In this document: piece by piece, positions 42,656 to 50,737 of the stretch
How positions within the stretch are numbered: the first letter of the stretch is position 1
Layout: the number at the start of each line of letters is the position of its first letter
Assembly (NCBI RefSeq): GCF_900099805.1
Contig: NZ_FNDR01000015.1
Span: forward strand, 62,001 to 126,000
Length of the DNA: 64,000 nucleotides
Source of the DNA: Variovorax sp. OV700
GTDB taxonomy: Bacteria > Pseudomonadota > Gammaproteobacteria > Burkholderiales > Burkholderiaceae_C
Direction: 5' to 3'
Position numbers and translations under genes: made by a program
The notes under the pieces: generated by a model
The model's input: the letters and a program-made list of their open reading frames with translations, nothing else
Told to the model about the DNA's origin: nothing
Database searches by the model: none

Positions 42656-43570
42656 ATGGCTCATTTCGAGGTGAGCGGCATCGTGCGCGCGCTGCATGGC
42701 GTGCGCGACGAATGGCGCGATTCACAGCGGCGCTCGCGCGAGCCCGGCGCACGCGAGTTTCCATCGCGCGACGCGCTCGCGCAGATCGTCGAGTCGCTCA
42801 AGGGCGCGCTGTTTCCGATGCGGCTCGGCCCGCCCGACCTGCGCCACGAAAGCGAAGACTTCTACGTCGGCCATTCGCTCGATTCGGCCTTGCAGGCCTT
42901 GTTGGCACAGGCACGCCTCGAGCTTGAATTCAACGCCCGGCACGAACCGCGTTCACCGGGTGAGATCGACGATGCCGCGACCGATGCGGTGCGCCGCTTT
43001 GCGGGTGCGCTGCCGCAGCTGCGTCGCCTGCTCGACACCGACGTGCTCGCCGCCTACCAGGGCGACCCGGCGGCGCGCAGCGTGGACGAGGTGCTCCTGT
43101 GCTATCCGGGCGTGCTCGCGATGATTCACCACCGGCTGGCGCACGAGCTCTACAAGCTCGGACTGCCGCTCTTGGCGCGCATCGTGGCGGAACTGGCGCA
43201 TGCGCAGACCGGTATCGACATTCACCCCGGCGCGCAGATCGATGCAGGCTTCTTCATCGACCACGGCACGGGTGTAGTGATCGGCGAGACCGCCGTCATA
43301 GGCAAGCGCGTGCGCCTGTACCAGGCCGTGACGCTCGGCGCCAAGCGCTTTCCCACCGATGCCGAGGGCAACCCGAGAAAGGGCCTGCCGCGCCATCCGG
43401 TGGTGGAAGACGACGTGGTGATCTATGCCGGGGCCACCATCCTCGGACGCGTGACGCTGGGCAAGGGCGCGGTCATCGGCGGCAACGTGTGGATCACCGA
43501 CGACGTGCCCGCGGGCGCGAGCGTGACGCAGGCCAGCCTGCAGAACGCGCCGAAGGGAGTCGGTGCATGA
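42656..43570 (+). CDS. Serine O-acetyltransferase (EpsC/CysE-like)
   Basis: This 304-residue protein has an N-terminal helical domain and a left-handed beta-helix from about residue 185, with catalytic-type histidines in GIDIHPGAQIDAGFFIDHGTG (H190, H203) and the AGATILGRVTLGKGAVIGGN repeats. It would make O-acetylserine from serine and acetyl-CoA, the carbon acceptor for cysteine synthesis. Length and the long N-terminal domain match the EpsC type rather than E. coli CysE. GGGAG precedes the ATG. Its stop overlaps the XRE start (ATGA). Confidence 0.9.
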   Translation: MAHFEVSGIVRALHGVRDEWRDSQRRSREPGAREFPSRDALAQIVESLKGALFPMRLGPPDLRHESEDFYVGHSLDSALQALLAQARLELEFNARHEPRSPGEIDDAATDAVRRFAGALPQLRRLLDTDVLAAYQGDPAARSVDEVLLCYPGVLAMIHHRLAHELYKLGLPLLARIVAELAHAQTGIDIHPGAQIDAGFFIDHGTGVVIGETAVIGKRVRLYQAVTLGAKRFPTDAEGNPRKGLPRHPVVEDDVVIYAGATILGRVTLGKGAVIGGNVWITDDVPAGASVTQASLQNAPKGVGA

Positions 43571-43836
43571 AGGATTTCGTCGAAGACTTCGGCGTGACCA
43601 TCCGCCAGCTGCGCGAAGGCAAGGGCTGGTCGCAGGAAGCGTTGGCCGAGCGCGCCGACCTGAACCGCTCCTATGTCGGCGAAGTGGAGCGCGGGCGCGT
43701 CATCCCCTCGATCGTCACGGCGCACAAACTGGCGGCGGCCCTGGACATCAACATGGTGGGCCTGCTGCTGCGCTGCGAGCAGCTGGAGCAATCGCGTCTT
43801 GTGCGAAGGATCAACTTGGCGGCTATAGCCTGTTGA
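43567..43836 (+). CDS. Small XRE-family transcriptional regulator
   Basis: The 89-residue protein is a Cro/C1-type helix-turn-helix: IRQLREGKGWSQEALAERADLNRSYVGEVERGRVIPSI (about 12-49), with almost nothing beyond the DNA-binding domain. Its ATG overlaps the acetyltransferase stop (ATGA), so it belongs to the operon, and the encapsulin gene begins 62 bases later. It may regulate this operon; the palindrome at 42079-42098 is a possible target. A regulator coded between the enzyme and shell genes is not something I recall as standard for these operons. Confidence 0.88.
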   Translation: MKDFVEDFGVTIRQLREGKGWSQEALAERADLNRSYVGEVERGRVIPSIVTAHKLAAALDINMVGLLLRCEQLEQSRLVRRINLAAIAC

Positions 43837-43898
43837 GGGAAAACCCCATGCCGCCTGACACTTGCGGCCACTTTCTTCTCAACACGGAGCCTTGATTC

Positions 43899-44831
43899 AT
43901 GAGCGCAACAGTCGGTGGTACCACCGCCCTTGGCGACAACGCCGCACGCCAGTTAGCCAATGCCACCAAGACAGTCCCTCAGCTGGAGACCATCAGCCCG
44001 CGCTGGCTGACGCACCTCTTGCAATGGGTGCCGGTGGAGGCGGGCATCTACCGCGTCAACAAGGTCAGGAACCCCGAATCGATCAAGGTCACCTGCACCT
44101 CGCGCGAAGAGGAAAACCAGCTGCCGCGCACCTTCGTCGACTACGAAGAGAACCCGCGCGAGCACTATCTCAACGCCGTGAGCACCGTGTTGGACGTGCA
44201 CACCCGCATCTCCGACCTCTACAGCAGCCCGCACGACCAGATCAAGGAGCAGCTGCGCCTCACGATCGAGACGATCAAGGAGAACCAGGAGAGCGAGCTC
44301 ATCAACAACCCCGACTACGGCCTCTTGGCCCAGGTGAGCGAAGAGCAGCGCATCTTCCCGCTGACCGGGGCGCCCACCCCCGACGACCTCGACGAGCTGC
44401 TGACCAAGGTGTGGAAGGAGCCCGCCTTCTTCCTCACCCACCCGCTGGCCATTGCCGCCTTCGGTCGCGAGGCCACGCGCCGCGGCACGCCGCCGCCGAC
44501 GGTGAGCCTGTTCGGCTCGCAGTTCATCACCTGGCGCGGCATTCCGCTGATCCCGTCGAACAAGGTGCCGGTGGCCGACGGCAAGAGCAAGATCCTGCTG
44601 CTGCGCGTGGGCGACAAGCGCCAGGGCGTGGTGGGCCTGTTTCAACCGGGCCTGTCGGGTGAGCAGGGCCCGGGCCTGTCGGTGCGTTTCATGGGCATCA
44701 ACAACCATGCGATCGCGTCCTACCTGATCTCGCTGTACTGCTCGCTGGCGGTGCTGACCACCGATGCGCTGGCCGTGCTCGACGACGTCGAGATCGGCAA
44801 GTACCACGACTATCCCGACACCTACAAGTAA
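43899..44831 (+). CDS. Family 2A encapsulin shell protein (SrpI-like)
   Basis: This 310-residue protein matches the SrpI/Family 2A encapsulin lineage, HK97-fold proteins that assemble icosahedral nanocompartments. Recognisable parts are SPRWLTHLLQWVPVEAGIYRVNKVRNP, the DLYSSPHDQIKEQLRLTIETIKENQE helix and a C-terminal part ending GINNHAIASYLISLYCSLAVLTTDALAVLDDVEIGKYHDYPDTYK. No cNMP-binding insertion is present, which separates it from Family 2B. GGAG lies 9 bases upstream. The next gene, 6 bases later, is a cysteine desulfurase with a disordered N-terminus, the known cargo class of this shell. Confidence 0.9.
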   Translation: MSATVGGTTALGDNAARQLANATKTVPQLETISPRWLTHLLQWVPVEAGIYRVNKVRNPESIKVTCTSREEENQLPRTFVDYEENPREHYLNAVSTVLDVHTRISDLYSSPHDQIKEQLRLTIETIKENQESELINNPDYGLLAQVSEEQRIFPLTGAPTPDDLDELLTKVWKEPAFFLTHPLAIAAFGREATRRGTPPPTVSLFGSQFITWRGIPLIPSNKVPVADGKSKILLLRVGDKRQGVVGLFQPGLSGEQGPGLSVRFMGINNHAIASYLISLYCSLAVLTTDALAVLDDVEIGKYHDYPDTYK

Positions 44832-44837
44832 GCCGCA

Positions 44838-46838
44838 GTGAGCATCACACCATCGATTCCGGGCGAGGCGCCGTTCGATCCGGCCGTTCTCGCGCGCATG
44901 GCGAGCGCCATGTTCGCCGCGCTGCCCGGCACGCCGCCGAGCGCGTTGCCGGGCGTGGCCAACCCCCTGCTGCTGCCGGGGGCGCAGTTCCCCGCCAACA
45001 TCGCGCCGCCGGGCTCGCCGCTGGCGAGTCCTGCCGGCTTCGGGCCGAGCGTGCCCGGCACGCCGATCCCGCAAGGGCAGATTCCCGGCGCCAACCTGGT
45101 GCCGGCATCGCCCACGCAATTGCCTTCGCTCGCGAACCGTGCGCCGGCCTTGGCGCCGCACGCGGTGGCCGGGAATGGGGTGCCGGACAGCGTGCTGTCG
45201 GTGGCGCCGGCTTTCGAGCCTCGTCTCGGCAGTGCGGTGCTGGGCGTGCCGCAGCAGCTCAACGCGCCTGCCTCGCCTTCCGCGTCGCCGTTCTACTTCC
45301 TGAGCAACAGCTTCGGGCATCCGTCGGCCGGCGCAGCCTCTGCCGTGTCCGCCCCTCCACAGGTCTTGCCCTCTCTCCCGCTCGCGGGAGAGGGCTGGGG
45401 TGAGGGCCTGCAGACGAACCAAGATGCGGGGTCGGCCCTCACCTCAACCCTCTCCCCAGAGGGGCGAGGGAGCAGCAGCCAACCGCAGGTGAGCCAGCAG
45501 CCGCAGTTCTACTTCGTCGACGCGGTGCGCCTTCCCAACGGCTTCGTCACGCCGGCCAAGCCCGATCCGCGCGGTCCCGACGCAGCGCAGCCTGCCGGCA
45601 GCGGCCAGCATCCTCCGTTCGACGTCAACGCCGTGCGGCGCGACTTCCCCATCCTGCAGGAGCGTGTGAACGGCAAGCAGCTGGTGTGGTTCGACAACGC
45701 CGCCACCACGCACAAGCCGCAGTCGGTCATCGACCGCATCGCGTACTTCTACGCGCATGAGAACTCGAACATCCACCGCGCGGCGCATGAACTGGCCGCT
45801 CGCGCCACGGACGCCTACGAGGGCGCGCGCGAGCGGGTGCGCAAGTTCATCAACGCACCCGAGGTCGAAGAAGTGATCTTCGTGCGCGGCACCACCGAGG
45901 CCATCAATCTCGTGGCCAAGAGCTGGGGCGGGCAGCACGTGGGCGAGGGAGACGAGATCATCGTCTCCAACCTCGAGCACCACGCCAACATCGTGCCATG
46001 GCAGCAGCTCGCCGCCGCCAAGGGCGCGAAGCTGCGCATGATTCCGGTGGACGATTCGGGCCAGGTGCTGCTTGATGAATACCGCAAGCTGTTGAACGAC
46101 CGCACCAAGATCGTCGCCGTGACGCAGGTCTCGAATGCGCTAGGCACCGTGGTGCCGGTGAAGGAGATCGTCGAGCTGGCGCATCGTGCGGGTGCGAAGG
46201 CGCTGGTCGACGGCGCGCAGTCGGTCTCGCACATGCGCGTTGACGTGCAGGACATTGGCGCCGACTTTTTCGTCTTCTCCGGCCACAAGGTGTTCGGCCC
46301 CACCGGTATCGGCGTGGTCTGGGGCAAGCGCGAGGTGCTCGAGGACATGCCACCGTGGCAGGGCGGCGGCAACATGATTGCCGACGTGACTTTCGAGAAG
46401 ACAGTGTTCCAGCCGATCCCGAACAAGTTCGAGGCCGGTACCGGCAACATCGCCGATGCCGTGGGGCTGGGCGCGGCCATCGACTACGTCAACAAGGTGG
46501 GCATCGAGAACATCGCCCGCTACGAGCACGACCTGCTGGTGTACGGCATGGCGCAGTTGGGCGCGATTCCCGGCGTGCGGCTGATCGGCACGGCGGCCGA
46601 CAAGGCCAGCGTGATGTCTTTCGTGCTCGACGGCCATACCACCGAGGAGGTGGGCCATGCGCTCAACGACGAGGGGATCGCGGTGCGCACGGGCCACCAT
46701 TGCGCGCAGCCGATCCTGCGCCGCTTCGGTGTCGAGACGACGGTGCGGCCGTCGCTGGCCTTCTACAACACCTTCGATGAGATCGACCGGTTGGTGACGG
46801 TGGTGCGGCGATTGGCAGGGCAGCGCCGCGTGGGCTAG
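44838..46838 (+). CDS. Encapsulin-cargo cysteine desulfurase with long disordered N-terminal domain
   Basis: The 666-residue protein has a Pro/Ala/Gly-rich, probably disordered N-terminal region (1-260) and a SufS-type desulfurase from FDVNAVRRDFPIL (261) onward. Catalytic residues are present: K484 in SGHKVFGPTG (PLP Schiff base) and C622 in RTGHHCAQP (persulfide). Ordinary SufS proteins are about 410 residues. In Family 2A encapsulins such N-terminal domains direct loading into the shell. FYF occurs twice (152-154 and 224-226), and residues about 178-211 derive from an inserted repeat. GTG 44838 is the start, 6 bases after the shell gene. Confidence 0.92.
   Translation: MSITPSIPGEAPFDPAVLARMASAMFAALPGTPPSALPGVANPLLLPGAQFPANIAPPGSPLASPAGFGPSVPGTPIPQGQIPGANLVPASPTQLPSLANRAPALAPHAVAGNGVPDSVLSVAPAFEPRLGSAVLGVPQQLNAPASPSASPFYFLSNSFGHPSAGAASAVSAPPQVLPSLPLAGEGWGEGLQTNQDAGSALTSTLSPEGRGSSSQPQVSQQPQFYFVDAVRLPNGFVTPAKPDPRGPDAAQPAGSGQHPPFDVNAVRRDFPILQERVNGKQLVWFDNAATTHKPQSVIDRIAYFYAHENSNIHRAAHELAARATDAYEGARERVRKFINAPEVEEVIFVRGTTEAINLVAKSWGGQHVGEGDEIIVSNLEHHANIVPWQQLAAAKGAKLRMIPVDDSGQVLLDEYRKLLNDRTKIVAVTQVSNALGTVVPVKEIVELAHRAGAKALVDGAQSVSHMRVDVQDIGADFFVFSGHKVFGPTGIGVVWGKREVLEDMPPWQGGGNMIADVTFEKTVFQPIPNKFEAGTGNIADAVGLGAAIDYVNKVGIENIARYEHDLLVYGMAQLGAIPGVRLIGTAADKASVMSFVLDGHTTEEVGHALNDEGIAVRTGHHCAQPILRRFGVETTVRPSLAFYNTFDEIDRLVTVVRRLAGQRRVG
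45369..45470. repeat. Inverted pair of REP-like elements inside the cysteine desulfurase coding region
   Basis: CCCTCTCTCCCGCTCGCGGGAGAGGG followed by CTGGGGTGAGGGC is mirrored 26 bases later by GCCCTCACCTCAACCCTCTCCCC, as in the bipartite REP elements common between proteobacterial genes. Each half can form a hairpin. Here the unit is in frame and read as about 34 residues (LAGEGWGEGLQ to SPEGRG) within the disordered domain. Confidence 0.75.
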
Positions 46839-46923
46839 TGAAAAAGGGCGGCCGGGACGCTCGTGGGCGCGCGATTGCACGTTCGTGCGACGACGTGCCG
46901 CGCAAGGCCAAGGTGCAGCGTAC

Positions 46924-47796
46924 TCAGGAATGGCAGACGAAGCCGTCCTTGAGCAGCGTGATCTCGAACTGCAGATTGCCGGCGCGCGCATCTCGCGCCT
47001 GCGCCAGCGTGCCGTCGGCACGCCATTGGCGCAGGGCCGCTGCCAGGTAGTCGCGCGACACGGCATCGCCTTCGGGCAAGCGGATGGCTGCATCCGACGG
47101 TGGACGCAGATCGCTCGCCAGCGGCTTGTAGAAGCGCCATTCCTCGTTCTGCATGAGCCGTTCCAGCACCTCGGCGTCCTCGGCCAGTGCCACGCATTCG
47201 CCGGCCACGAAGGCGGACGCTGCATGGACCGAAGAGGGATAGCTGCGCGGCTGCGCGCCATAGCGCTGCCATACCGCGCCGGCGTAGCCCGAACCTTCGC
47301 CCACGCAGACCGGGGCACCGCGCAGCGCGGACGCTTCCTGAACCTTGCCCCGCCTGAGCGCGACCACGAGGCCGCGGCCGATGTCGTAGCTGCCGGGCGC
47401 GGCCGCGATGCCGGACGCGGATTGCGCAGGCACGCCGGTCACCAGCAGGTCGACGCGGCCTTCGCGCAGCGCGGCCTCTTGCGCCGCAGGGTCGAGGCCG
47501 ACCAGCTCCAGCGGCACACCGAGCGAAGCCGCCAGTTGCCGTGCGAGCGTGGCGTCGAAGCCGTCGGGCTCCGGCGGCGTCGGCGTCTCGGGCGGGGCAG
47601 GGCGCGGATAGCGGCGCACGCCCACGATCAGCTTGCCGCGCTCGATCGCGCGGGAGAGCACCGGTCCCTTCGGCAGGCCCGACAGCACGGGCGTTGCGAA
47701 GGCCCAGGCGCCACCGATGCCCGCGAGCGCCACGGCCATCGCCAACGCCGTGCCTGCCAGCACCAGCCCGCGCTTCGACAGCCTGCGCTCAGTCAT
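46924..47796 (-). CDS. SBP_bac_3-type extracytosolic solute-binding protein
   Basis: The 290-residue protein has an N-terminal membrane segment (about 9-31) and a polar amino-acid-receptor-like core (SRAIERGKLIVGVRRYPRP, PDGFDATLARQLAASLGV, EGRVDLLVTGVPA). It lies at the end of a sulfonate-type operon and overlaps the permease gene by 8 bases. That operon also has its own TauA/SsuA-like receptor, so this is a second receptor of a different fold class. It may serve the same transporter or sense a ligand. The 85-base gap to the convergent desulfurase gene shows no convincing terminator. Confidence 0.8.
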   Translation of the reverse strand: MTERRLSKRGLVLAGTALAMAVALAGIGGAWAFATPVLSGLPKGPVLSRAIERGKLIVGVRRYPRPAPPETPTPPEPDGFDATLARQLAASLGVPLELVGLDPAAQEAALREGRVDLLVTGVPAQSASGIAAAPGSYDIGRGLVVALRRGKVQEASALRGAPVCVGEGSGYAGAVWQRYGAQPRSYPSSVHAASAFVAGECVALAEDAEVLERLMQNEEWRFYKPLASDLRPPSDAAIRLPEGDAVSRDYLAAALRQWRADGTLAQARDARAGNLQFEITLLKDGFVCHS

Positions 47797-48616
47797 CGAG
47801 GCTCAGTCCCTTGCGCCAGCGCAGCAGCCGCCGCTCCAGCAAGGCCAGCAGGTAGTTGAGCAGCAGTCCGAGCACGGCCAACAGCAGGATGCCGGCATAC
47901 ATCGTCGGTATCTGGAAGGTCTCCTGCGAGTTGAGCGTGAGAAAGCCCAGGCCCGAATGCGCACCGATCATCTCGGCCGCCACCAGCGCCGTGATGCTGT
48001 AGGCGCCCGCCAGCCGCACGCCGGTGAAGATCGACGGCAGCGACGCCGGCAGCACCACCTTGAAGAAGACGAAGCGCCGCGAGGCGCCCATGGACAGCGC
48101 CGAGTTGACGAGCAGCCGGTCGACCTGTTTCACGCCGCCCACCGTGCTCAGCAGCACGGGCCAGAATGAGGCCCAGAAGATGATCGCCACCTTCGACTGC
48201 TCGCCGATCCCCAGGAACAGGATGAACACCGGGAACAGCGCGAAGGCCGAGGTCTGCCGGAAGAGTTGCAGCACCGGATCGACGATGGCAGCCAGCCGCT
48301 TGGAACTGCCGATCAGGAGGCCCAGCACCACGCCCGAGAAGCTCGCGAGCAGCAGGCCCCACAGCGAGCGCTGCAAGCTCGTCGCCACGTGTTTCCAGAG
48401 TTGGCCGGTCTCCACGAGCTGGCCGATGCTTGCGAGCACGGCGGATGGCGGGCTCAGGTAGGCATCGCTCACGACGCTCAGGCGCGGCAACGCCTCCCAG
48501 AGTGCGAGGAAGACCACGATGCCGATGCCGCGTTCGGCCACCCGGCCGAAGCCGTGTGCGAATCTGAAAAAGCGGCCCGGTGAGCTGGCCACCGGCGCGT
48601 CCAGAACCGCGCTCAT
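47789..48616 (-). CDS. Sulfonate/taurine-type ABC transporter permease
   Basis: The 275-residue SsuC/TauC-like permease has about six helices and an EAA loop (LSMGASRRFVFFKVVLPASLPSIFTGVRLAG), with FRQTSAFALFPVFILFLGIG before it. Its start overlaps the ATPase stop (ATGA) and its end overlaps the downstream receptor gene. It would import an organosulfonate or related compound with the ATPase at 48613-49422 and the lipoprotein receptor at 49436-50518. Confidence 0.9.
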   Translation of the reverse strand: MSAVLDAPVASSPGRFFRFAHGFGRVAERGIGIVVFLALWEALPRLSVVSDAYLSPPSAVLASIGQLVETGQLWKHVATSLQRSLWGLLLASFSGVVLGLLIGSSKRLAAIVDPVLQLFRQTSAFALFPVFILFLGIGEQSKVAIIFWASFWPVLLSTVGGVKQVDRLLVNSALSMGASRRFVFFKVVLPASLPSIFTGVRLAGAYSITALVAAEMIGAHSGLGFLTLNSQETFQIPTMYAGILLLAVLGLLLNYLLALLERRLLRWRKGLSLDD

Positions 48617-49422
48617 GACACCACTCCATCGAGCGACCGCGGCTTCAACCCGATCTGCACTTCATCCTTCAGCACCTCCCACGCGCGCTGGCGCAGCGCG
48701 GCAAACTCGGCCGTGTGCCGCACCTCCGCCGAACGCGGCCGCGCGAGCGGAATGTCGATGATGTCCTTGATGCGACCGGGCCGCTGCGTCATCACCGCCA
48801 CGCGGTCGGAGAGGTACACCGCTTCCTCCAGGCTGTGCGTGATGAAGACAATGGTCTTGCGGTACTGCCCCCAGATGCGCAGCAGCTCGCCCTGCAGGAT
48901 TTCGCGCGTCTGCGCGTCGAGCGCCGCAAAGGGCTCGTCCATCAGCAGGATGTCGGGTTTGTAGGCGAGCGAGCGCGCAATGGCCACGCGCTGCTTCATG
49001 CCGCCCGAGATCTCGTGCGGATAGCGATCGGCAAAGCCGTGAAGGCCCACCAGTTCGAGGTATTCGTGCGCGGTGCGGCGGCGCGCGGCCTTGCCGATGC
49101 CGCGTATCTCTAGCCCGACCGCGATGTTGTCGAGCACCGACAGCCACGGAAACAGCGCATAGCCCTGGAACACCACGCCCTGGTTGCGGTTGATGCCCGC
49201 GAGCGGCTGGCCGTTGATGGCGATGCGTCCGCCGGTGCGTTCGGTCAACCCGGCCAGGATGCCGAGAAAGGTCGACTTGCCGCAGCCCGAAGGCCCGAGC
49301 ACCGAGAGGAATTCGCCGTCGCGCACGTCGAGGTCGAAGCCTTCGAGCACCCGCACGCGCTCGCTCGCGCCGCGCGCCGCATAGTCCATCCTCACGTCGC
49401 GGGCCGAGATCTTGATGCTCAT
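48613..49422 (-). CDS. Sulfonate/taurine-type ABC transporter ATPase
   Basis: The 269-residue SsuB/TauB-type ATPase has Walker A GPSGCGKST (43-51), signature ISGGM (138-142) and Walker B LLMDEP (159-164). It lies 13 bases after the receptor gene and overlaps the permease start (ATGA). The final tail (GLKPRSLDGVVS) is short. Its position within the sulfur region and beside an FMN reductase gene supports an alkanesulfonate-type function. Confidence 0.9.
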   Translation of the reverse strand: MSIKISARDVRMDYAARGASERVRVLEGFDLDVRDGEFLSVLGPSGCGKSTFLGILAGLTERTGGRIAINGQPLAGINRNQGVVFQGYALFPWLSVLDNIAVGLEIRGIGKAARRRTAHEYLELVGLHGFADRYPHEISGGMKQRVAIARSLAYKPDILLMDEPFAALDAQTREILQGELLRIWGQYRKTIVFITHSLEEAVYLSDRVAVMTQRPGRIKDIIDIPLARPRSAEVRHTAEFAALRQRAWEVLKDEVQIGLKPRSLDGVVS

Positions 49423-49435
49423 GGCGCTTGCCGGA

Positions 49436-50518
49436 TCAGGACTTCGCGGCCTGCTGCTGCGCGAAGGGGTTGAACTCGTTGGTGTAGACGTCCTTCACCG
49501 CGACCTTGCCGGCGGCGAGCTTGCCTTCGGACTGCAGGATGTCGATGTAGTACTGGATCGGCGGCTCGGTCACCACGAGGTCGTCGACGTAGGCGTAGCG
49601 GTCGACGTTCTTCAGGTCCATGTTGATGCGCTTGGCCACCAGCTTGCGTGCTTCTTCGGTGTTGGCGTTGACCCAGTTGCCGGCCTTGGCCAGCGCCGCG
49701 ACCACGTCGCGCACCGCCTCGGGGTGCTGGCGGATGAACTGGCCGTGCGCGCTGTACGGCGCCATGCCGCCAAGGCCGCCGTCGAGGTCGAAGTCGCTCC
49801 ACAGCCGCACCAGCGACTCGGCGTTGTCGGCGCGGCCCGAGAAGGGCGCGTGGATGATCGCCAGGTCGGTGTTGCCGGTCACCAGCGTCTGCTCGGCCTG
49901 CTCGTCGGGGATGACGACGAAGTTGATCTTCGTCACGTCCACGTCGTGCTGGCGCAGGTACTTCTTGGTCACGAATTCGGCGCAAGCGCCGAAGCTGTTG
50001 AAGCCGATGGTCTTGCCTTCGAGGTCCTTGGGGTTGCGGATACCCGAGTCCTTGCGGACGAAGTACTTCATGTGTGGCGCTTCCTGCAGCGTCTTGCCGC
50101 CTGCAGCCACCACCTTGAGGTCCGCACCCGACGCAATGGCCGAGATCACCAGCGGCACCATGCGGCTGCCGAAGTCGATCTCGCCCGTGCCCACCAGCGG
50201 AATGATCTGCGGCGCGGCGATCTTGCCGACGTACTCCGGGCGGGTGTTTGTGCCCTCGAAGTAGCCGAGCTCGTCGGCCAGGTAGATCAGGTCGAACGAC
50301 GGGTTGTTCGGGTACTTGAACGCCACCTTGTCGCCGGTCTTCTTCACCACGGCCGGGCCGCCGGCCGCGGCGGACTTGCTGCCATCTTCGCGCGAGCAGC
50401 CCGCGAGTGCCAGGCCGCCGATGGCGGCGACGGATGCGAGAGAGGCGAAGGTCTTGAGTGCCAGGCGCCTCGAAGGCGGGGCGCTGGCAAGGGAAGTGGA
50501 GGGCGTCTCGATGGGCAT
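49436..50518 (-). CDS. Sulfonate/taurine-type ABC substrate-binding lipoprotein
   Basis: The 360-residue receptor has an N-terminal signal with a twin-Arg (PSRRLALKTF) and a lipobox LALAGC. A TauA/SsuA-like core follows (NPSFDLIYLADELGYFEG, LVGTGEIDFGSRMVPLVIS, KTIGFNSFGACAEFVTKKYL). ATG 50518 has GGAG 9 bases upstream and begins the signal; a GTG six codons earlier is less likely. It is the first gene of the minus-strand importer operon, divergent from the flavin reductase gene, with a palindrome at 50616-50648 between them. The ligand is probably an organosulfur compound. Confidence 0.88.
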   Translation of the reverse strand: MPIETPSTSLASAPPSRRLALKTFASLASVAAIGGLALAGCSREDGSKSAAAGGPAVVKKTGDKVAFKYPNNPSFDLIYLADELGYFEGTNTRPEYVGKIAAPQIIPLVGTGEIDFGSRMVPLVISAIASGADLKVVAAGGKTLQEAPHMKYFVRKDSGIRNPKDLEGKTIGFNSFGACAEFVTKKYLRQHDVDVTKINFVVIPDEQAEQTLVTGNTDLAIIHAPFSGRADNAESLVRLWSDFDLDGGLGGMAPYSAHGQFIRQHPEAVRDVVAALAKAGNWVNANTEEARKLVAKRINMDLKNVDRYAYVDDLVVTEPPIQYYIDILQSEGKLAAGKVAVKDVYTNEFNPFAQQQAAKS

Positions 50519-50615
50519 GAGGGCGCGCTCCGGCACGGGAGCGGTCTGGCTGATTGCGAAGCGCCGATCGTAGGAAGCCCTGCCCGCCTCATCAACGAAG
50601 AAAACCGCGCATGGT

Positions 50616-50648
50616 TATGCGGAAACAAGGGGCCCCGGAATCCGCATA
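50616..50648. promoter_or_regulatory. Palindrome in the divergent sulfonate-importer/flavin-reductase promoter region
   Basis: TATGCGGA-N17-TCCGCATA is a perfect eight-base inverted repeat almost concentric with GGGGCCCC (50629-50636). A related sequence, TATTCGGAGAACGAG, occurs at 41977-41991 before the encapsulin operon. A LysR-type sulfur regulator such as CysB is a possible binder, by position only. The remainder of the 219-base gap holds no gene. Confidence 0.45.
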
Positions 50649-50737
50649 TCCATAGCTGAAATGCTTCTAGAGCCCGTGCGTCAAAAGGTCCGCGCGGCCT
50701 GCACATTCGTGGTCTGTCTTTCTTTTCTCTTCTCACC

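Noticed and set aside
46870..46895. GCACGTTCGTGC hairpin between the desulfurase and receptor genes as a terminator
   Set aside because: The stem is five bases with no T run on either strand.
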